Of a stretch of DNA of 17,809 nt, positions 14,307 through 17,809 are shown one piece after another. A program made the position numbers and the translations under genes. The notes below the pieces were generated by a model. The model was not told the DNA's origin. It made no database searches and saw only the letters and a program-made list of their open reading frames with translations. Numbering within the stretch: position 1 is the stretch's first letter; the number at the start of each line of letters is the position of its first letter. The stretch is from Oscillospiraceae bacterium (lineage in GTDB: Bacteria; Bacillota_A; Clostridia; Oscillospirales; Oscillospiraceae): contig JAEDOK010000019.1 in NCBI GenBank assembly GCA_016302005.1, forward strand, positions 1 to 17,809, read 5' to 3'.

Positions 14307-15512
14307 ATGAACATACTGATCACCGGCGCGGCGGGCTTTGTGGGGAAAAACCTTGCGGCGAATCTCAAAAACATCCGGGATAACAAAAACCGTACCCGTC
14401 CCAATCTCCGCATTGAGGAGATTTTTGAATTTGATATCGACACGCCGCCTGCGCTGCTGGAGGACTACTGCCAAAGGGCGGACTTCGTCTTCCACCTTGC
14501 CGGTGTAAACCGACCGAAGGACGCAGAGGAATTCATGCGCGGAAACTTTGGGTTTTCGGACACGCTGCTCGGCACCCTGCGGCAATGGGGAAACGCCTGC
14601 CCCGTGATGCTCGCAAGCTCGATCCAGGCCACGCTTGTGGGTCGCTATGCCGAGGGGGAGTACGGCAGGAGCAAGCGGGCGGGCGAGGAGTTATTCTTTG
14701 ACTATGCCGCGCAGACCGGCGCAAGGGTGCTGGTCTACCGCTTCCCGAACCTGTTCGGCAAGTGGTGCAGACCGAACTACAATTCCGTCGTTGCGACCTT
14801 CTGCCACAATGTCGCCCGCGATCTTCCCATCACGGTCAACGATCCGAATACGGTGCTGGAGCTTCTTTATATTGATGATCTGATCGAGGAGCTGCTGGAC
14901 GCGCTGGAGGGAAAGGAGCATCGCTGCGACTTTGACGGCGTACATGCCGTTTTGACCGACGGCGGCAGATATTGCGCCGCACCGGTGACCCACAGCGTCA
15001 CGCTGGGGAGGATCGCGGAGCTGCTGCACACCTTCCGCGAACAGAGCCGAACGCTTCGGATGCCGGAGCTTCCGGAGGGCAGCTTTGCCAAGAAGCTCTA
15101 CAGCACCTATCTGTCCTATCTGCCCCGGGAGCGTATCGCGTTTCCGCTGGAAATGCACACGGACGAGCGCGGCAGCTTTACGGAGCTGCTCAAGACCGCA
15201 AGCTGCGGGCAGTTCTCCGTGAATGTCTCAAAGCCGGGCATTACCAAGGGACAGCACTGGCATAACAGCAAATGGGAGTTTTTCATCGTTGTCAGCGGAC
15301 ATGGCGTGATCGAGGAGCGTAGGCTCGGCTCGCAGGAGGTGCTGCGCTTTGAGGTCAGCGGCGAGCAGCCGCAGGCGGTGCATATGCTCCCGGGCTATAC
15401 ACACAGCATTACGAATCTGAGCCAAACGGAGCCGCTGGTCACGCTCATGTGGGCGAACGAGCTCTTTGACCCGCAGCGTCCCGATACATTTTATGAGGCG
15501 GTGGAACCATGA
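14307..15512 (+). CDS. capF: CapF/WbjC-type bifunctional UDP-sugar reductase/epimerase (UDP-L-FucNAc pathway)
   Basis: The 401-residue product has two parts. Residues 1 to about 280 form an NAD(P)-dependent extended SDR: MNILITGAAGFVGKNL (GxxGFVG), FHLAGVNRP, ASSIQAT, catalytic YGRSK (YxxxK), and YRFPNLFGKWCRPNYNSVV. The rest is a cupin: DERGSFTELLK, SKPGITKGQHWH (likely metal-binding histidines), VVSGHGVIEER and GYTHSI, ending FDPQRPDTF. This is the architecture of Staphylococcus CapF, which converts the CapE product towards UDP-N-acetyl-L-talosamine. The stretch before YGRSK and the region around residues 25-55 appear longer than I recall for CapF. GGGAGGGAG precedes the ATG. It overlaps capG by 4 bases (ATGA). 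No CapE-type dehydratase is adjacent. Confidence 0.93.
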   Translation: MNILITGAAGFVGKNLAANLKNIRDNKNRTRPNLRIEEIFEFDIDTPPALLEDYCQRADFVFHLAGVNRPKDAEEFMRGNFGFSDTLLGTLRQWGNACPVMLASSIQATLVGRYAEGEYGRSKRAGEELFFDYAAQTGARVLVYRFPNLFGKWCRPNYNSVVATFCHNVARDLPITVNDPNTVLELLYIDDLIEELLDALEGKEHRCDFDGVHAVLTDGGRYCAAPVTHSVTLGRIAELLHTFREQSRTLRMPELPEGSFAKKLYSTYLSYLPRERIAFPLEMHTDERGSFTELLKTASCGQFSVNVSKPGITKGQHWHNSKWEFFIVVSGHGVIEERRLGSQEVLRFEVSGEQPQAVHMLPGYTHSITNLSQTEPLVTLMWANELFDPQRPDTFYEAVEP

Positions 15513-16675
15513 ATCAAAGGGCAGCATGGAAGGAAAACGGCAAGCTGAAGCTGCTGATCATCGTCGGCACAAGACCGGAGATCATCCGCCTTGCGGCGGT
15601 GATCAACAAGTGCCGCAGCTATTTTGACACCCTCCTTGCCCACACGGGGCAGAACTATGACTATAACCTCAACGGCGTGTTTTTCAAAGACCTAAAGCTC
15701 GACGCGCCGGAGATCTACTTGGACGCCGTGGGAGACAGCCTCGGGCAGACGATGGGAAATATCATCGCCCGTTCCTACGACCTGATGGCGGAATTGAAGC
15801 CCGATGCCGTGCTGGTGCTGGGCGACACCAATTCCTGCCTCTCGGTCATCGGCGCGAAACGGCTGCATATTCCGATCTTCCATATGGAGGCGGGCAACCG
15901 CTGCAAGGACGAGTGCCTGCCGGAGGAGACGAACCGCCGCATCGTGGACATTATCTCGGATGTCAATATGGCGTATTCCGAGCACGCCCGCCGTTATTTG
16001 GCGGAAAACGGGCTGCCGCCGGAGCGCACCTATGTGACGGGCAGCCCGATGGCGGAGGTGTTGCATGGGAACCTTGCCGACATCGAGGCTTCGAATATTC
16101 ATGCCCGCCTTGGTCTGGAAAAGGGAAAATACATTCTCCTTTCCGCCCACCGCGAGGAGAACATCGACACGGAGAAGAACTTTACCTCCCTGTTCACGGC
16201 GATCAATCGCATGGCGGAGAAGTACGATATGCCGATCCTCTATTCCTGCCATCCGCGCTCGAAAAAGCGGCTGGAGGCGAGCGGTTTCCGGCTGGATCCA
16301 CGGGTGATCTGCCACGAGCCGATGGGCTTCCATGACTATAACTGTCTTCAGATGAACGCCTTTGCCGTGGTTTCGGACAGCGGAACCCTTCCGGAGGAGG
16401 CGAGCTTCTTCACCTCCGTGGGAAAGCCTTTTCCCGCCGTCTGCATCCGCACCTCTACAGAGCGTCCGGAGGCGCTGGATAAGGCGTGCTTCATCCTCTC
16501 CGGCATCGACGAAAAGGGATTGCTCCAATCGGTCGATACCGCTGTCGAGATGGTTCGCAGCGGCGATCATGGCATTCCCGTGCCGGACTATGTGGAGGAG
16601 AATGTTTCCACAAAAGTGGTAAAGATCATCCAGAGCTATACCGGTGTGGTAAATAAGATGGTGTGGCGGAAGTAA
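15509..16675 (+). CDS. capG: CapG/WbjD-type UDP-HexNAc 2-epimerase (UDP-L-FucNAc pathway)
   Basis: A 388-residue non-hydrolysing 2-epimerase of the GT-B/WecB superfamily. It shows LLIIVGTRPEIIRLAAVI, HTGQNYDYNLNG, VLVLGDTNSCLS, FHMEAGNRCKDECLPEETNR, YVTGSPMAEVL, SAHREENID, SCHPRSKKRLE and VSDSGTLPEEASF, all standard for CapG/WbjD. It inverts C2 to yield UDP-N-acetyl-L-fucosamine for capsule, O-antigen or another surface glycan. The first dozen residues (MNQRAAWKENGK) precede the conserved start; ATG 15509 is used because it overlaps the capF stop as ATGA, the usual coupling arrangement. It is most likely cytoplasmic. Confidence 0.95.
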   Translation: MNQRAAWKENGKLKLLIIVGTRPEIIRLAAVINKCRSYFDTLLAHTGQNYDYNLNGVFFKDLKLDAPEIYLDAVGDSLGQTMGNIIARSYDLMAELKPDAVLVLGDTNSCLSVIGAKRLHIPIFHMEAGNRCKDECLPEETNRRIVDIISDVNMAYSEHARRYLAENGLPPERTYVTGSPMAEVLHGNLADIEASNIHARLGLEKGKYILLSAHREENIDTEKNFTSLFTAINRMAEKYDMPILYSCHPRSKKRLEASGFRLDPRVICHEPMGFHDYNCLQMNAFAVVSDSGTLPEEASFFTSVGKPFPAVCIRTSTERPEALDKACFILSGIDEKGLLQSVDTAVEMVRSGDHGIPVPDYVEENVSTKVVKIIQSYTGVVNKMVWRK

Positions 16676-16687
16676 ACGCAGAGGCGT

Positions 16688-16775
16688 GAAGCATCGGCGG
16701 CAGACGGTACAGACGAATATATTTGTACACGGTCGATCGTTCCTGCACCGGTGGGGACATGTCCCCACCCTACAG
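16688..16775 (+). repeat. Family B modular repeat with a 20-bp palindrome
   Basis: GGCAGACGGTACAGACGAA ... TTTGTACAC ... GTTCCTGCACC, then the perfect palindrome GGTGGGGACATGTCCCCACC (16750-16769), then CTACAG. It aligns over its whole length with 12015-12093, where the palindrome-bearing segment has a different sequence. Fragments occur in reverse at 6543-6572 and about 3807-3832 and forward at 11881-11909. Confidence 0.8.
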
Positions 16776-16819
16776 TCCTGTGGACTGCGGATTTTTACGA
16801 TCAGGTTGGTGTGTCAGAC

Positions 16820-17653
16820 ATGGAGATATACGATTACTTTGGAAAAGAGGCTTCGGCGCTGCGGGAAAAACGGCTGTTCCTTTTGGACATGGACGGTACC
16901 ATCTATCAGGAGGACCGCCTTTTCGACGGGACGAAGGAGCTGCTGCGCCGTATTCTTGCCCTCGGCGGCAAATATGTTTTCATCACGAACAACTCCTCCA
17001 AGTCCGTCGCGGATTATATCGAGAAGGTCAGACGTCTGGGCATCGAGACGACGGAAGACTGCTTTTTTACCTCCGCGCAGGCGACGGCGATGCTTCTGCG
17101 GGAACGCTATCCGAACGCGACGGTCTACTGTCAGGGAACAAAATCCCTGCTGCGGGAGCTGACTGCCTACGGTATCCGCGTGACGGAGGAGGTCACGGAT
17201 GAGGTGGGCGTGATCCTGGTGGGCTTTGACACGGAGCTGACGAGCCAAAAGCTGCGCAACACCTGCGAGCTGCTGCTGCGGGATATACCGTTTTACGCCA
17301 CCAATCCCGATCTGGTCTGCCCGGTCAGCTTCGGCTATGTGCCGGACTGCGGCTCGATGTGCATGATGCTGAAAAACGCCACCGGCAGAGAACCAATCTA
17401 TATCGGAAAGCCCGCGCCGATGATGGTCGACATCGCGAGACAGAGGTATCACGCGCGGCGGGAGGAGACTGTTGTGGTCGGCGACCGCCTGTATACGGAC
17501 ATCGCCGCCGGCGTCAATGCGGGGGTCACGAGCATCTGTGTTTTGAGCGGCGAGGCGACCGAGCGGGATATTTTGACCAGCGATGTGAAGCCGACCTATA
17601 CCTTTGAAAGCGTGAAAGGCATTTTTGAAGCGCTGGGAGAAGATGGATCGTAA
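16820..17653 (+). CDS. HAD-superfamily (subfamily IIA, NagD-like) phosphatase
   Basis: The 277-residue protein carries the HAD motifs in order: LLDMDGTIYQ (nucleophile D23, acid D25), VFITNNSSKS (motif II), a C2a-type cap, YIGKPAPMM (motif III lysine) and VVGDRLYTDIAAGVNAG (motif IV aspartates). Family IIA members dephosphorylate sugar phosphates, nucleotides or p-nitrophenyl phosphate; the substrate here cannot be read from sequence. The ATG at 16820 is chosen because homology starts within the next residues; GTG 16811 in the same frame, with AGG at 16803-16805, is possible. The upstream open frame comes from the family B repeat. It follows capG by 144 bases with no clear terminator between, so cotranscription is possible. 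Confidence 0.9.
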   Translation: MEIYDYFGKEASALREKRLFLLDMDGTIYQEDRLFDGTKELLRRILALGGKYVFITNNSSKSVADYIEKVRRLGIETTEDCFFTSAQATAMLLRERYPNATVYCQGTKSLLRELTAYGIRVTEEVTDEVGVILVGFDTELTSQKLRNTCELLLRDIPFYATNPDLVCPVSFGYVPDCGSMCMMLKNATGREPIYIGKPAPMMVDIARQRYHARREETVVVGDRLYTDIAAGVNAGVTSICVLSGEATERDILTSDVKPTYTFESVKGIFEALGEDGS

Positions 17654-17670
17654 ATAAGAGCGTCGTGGAT

Positions 17671-17713
17671 AGCGAGCGGTACGGAATCGTGTGCCGTTCG
17701 CTGTTTCTTTTTC
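17671..17713 (+). terminator. Terminator after the HAD phosphatase gene
   Basis: AGCGAGCGGTAC (17671-17682) pairs with GTGCCGTTCGCT (17691-17702) over 12 bp including two wobbles, with an 8-nt loop, and is followed by GTTTCTTTTTC. Confidence 0.85.
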
Positions 17714-17768
17714 TGCGCAGGGAAACCCCATAATTTGTGACTGCTCTTTTAGGATTTATACCAATCAC

Positions 17769-17799
17769 CAATTAAAATGTGCAACGCGCATTTTAATTG
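17769..17799. repeat. AT-rich palindrome at the window edge
   Basis: CAATTAAAATGTGC (17769-17782) and GCGCATTTTAATTG (17786-17799) are inverted copies with one wobble, separated by AAC. ATACC/GATACC-like bases lie on both sides. It may be a terminator for a convergent gene outside the window or the end of a small mobile element. Confidence 0.7.
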
Positions 17800-17809
17800 C
17801 GATACCGTG

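Overview
The window looks like a chromosomal segment of a spore-forming, moderately GC-rich member of the Clostridia, most likely a gut Oscillospirales/Ruminococcaceae-type bacterium. The reasons are a germination protease gene (gpr), strong Shine-Dalgarno sites, a Firmicutes-style polyamine cluster, and scattered short palindromic repeats ending in ATTGCC/GGCAAT and CAATGACA/TGTCATTG. The organism is inferred from gene content; no rRNA or tRNA gene is present.

Layout. (1) 1-6420: a polyamine operon. A consensus promoter at 84-112 and a leader of about 350 nt ending in a strong intrinsic terminator (433-467) precede arginine/lysine decarboxylase, spermidine synthase, agmatinase, carboxynorspermidine/carboxyspermidine dehydrogenase and the matching decarboxylase. 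The last two are separated from the first three by a repeat hairpin. A strong terminator closes the operon. (2) 6421-6670: repeat-filled spacer. (3) 6671-9636: a selenium-dependent molybdenum hydroxylase maturation block. A small ModE-like DNA-binding protein is divergent from yqeC-yqeB-selD, which are tightly coupled and end at a terminator. (4) 9688-11727 (-): recG. (5) 11728-12385: a gene-free spacer built from nested inverted repeats. (6) rpsT (-) and gpr (+) are divergent and share a promoter region. gpr carries an apparent one-base disruption at its natural start. (7) 13656-14306: a gene-free, partly AT-rich spacer ending in a good promoter. (8) 14307-17653: capF-capG, two steps of UDP-L-FucNAc synthesis, followed by a HAD-IIA (NagD-type) phosphatase, a terminator and a palindrome at the window edge.

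How the genes work together. Arginine is decarboxylated to agmatine, agmatinase gives putrescine, and two alternative aminopropyl-transfer routes are encoded side by side: SpeE, which needs decarboxylated SAM although no speD is present, and the aspartate-semialdehyde-dependent dehydrogenase/decarboxylase pair. SelD supplies selenophosphate, and YqeB/YqeC are accessory factors thought to build the selenium-containing Mo hydroxylase centre; the hydroxylases themselves are not in the window. CapF and CapG need CapE-type dehydratase product from elsewhere.

The least explained signals are the polyamine-operon leader/attenuator, the modular palindromic repeats with exchangeable central palindromes, the predicted leaderless ModE-like gene, and the G-tract frameshift at the gpr start.
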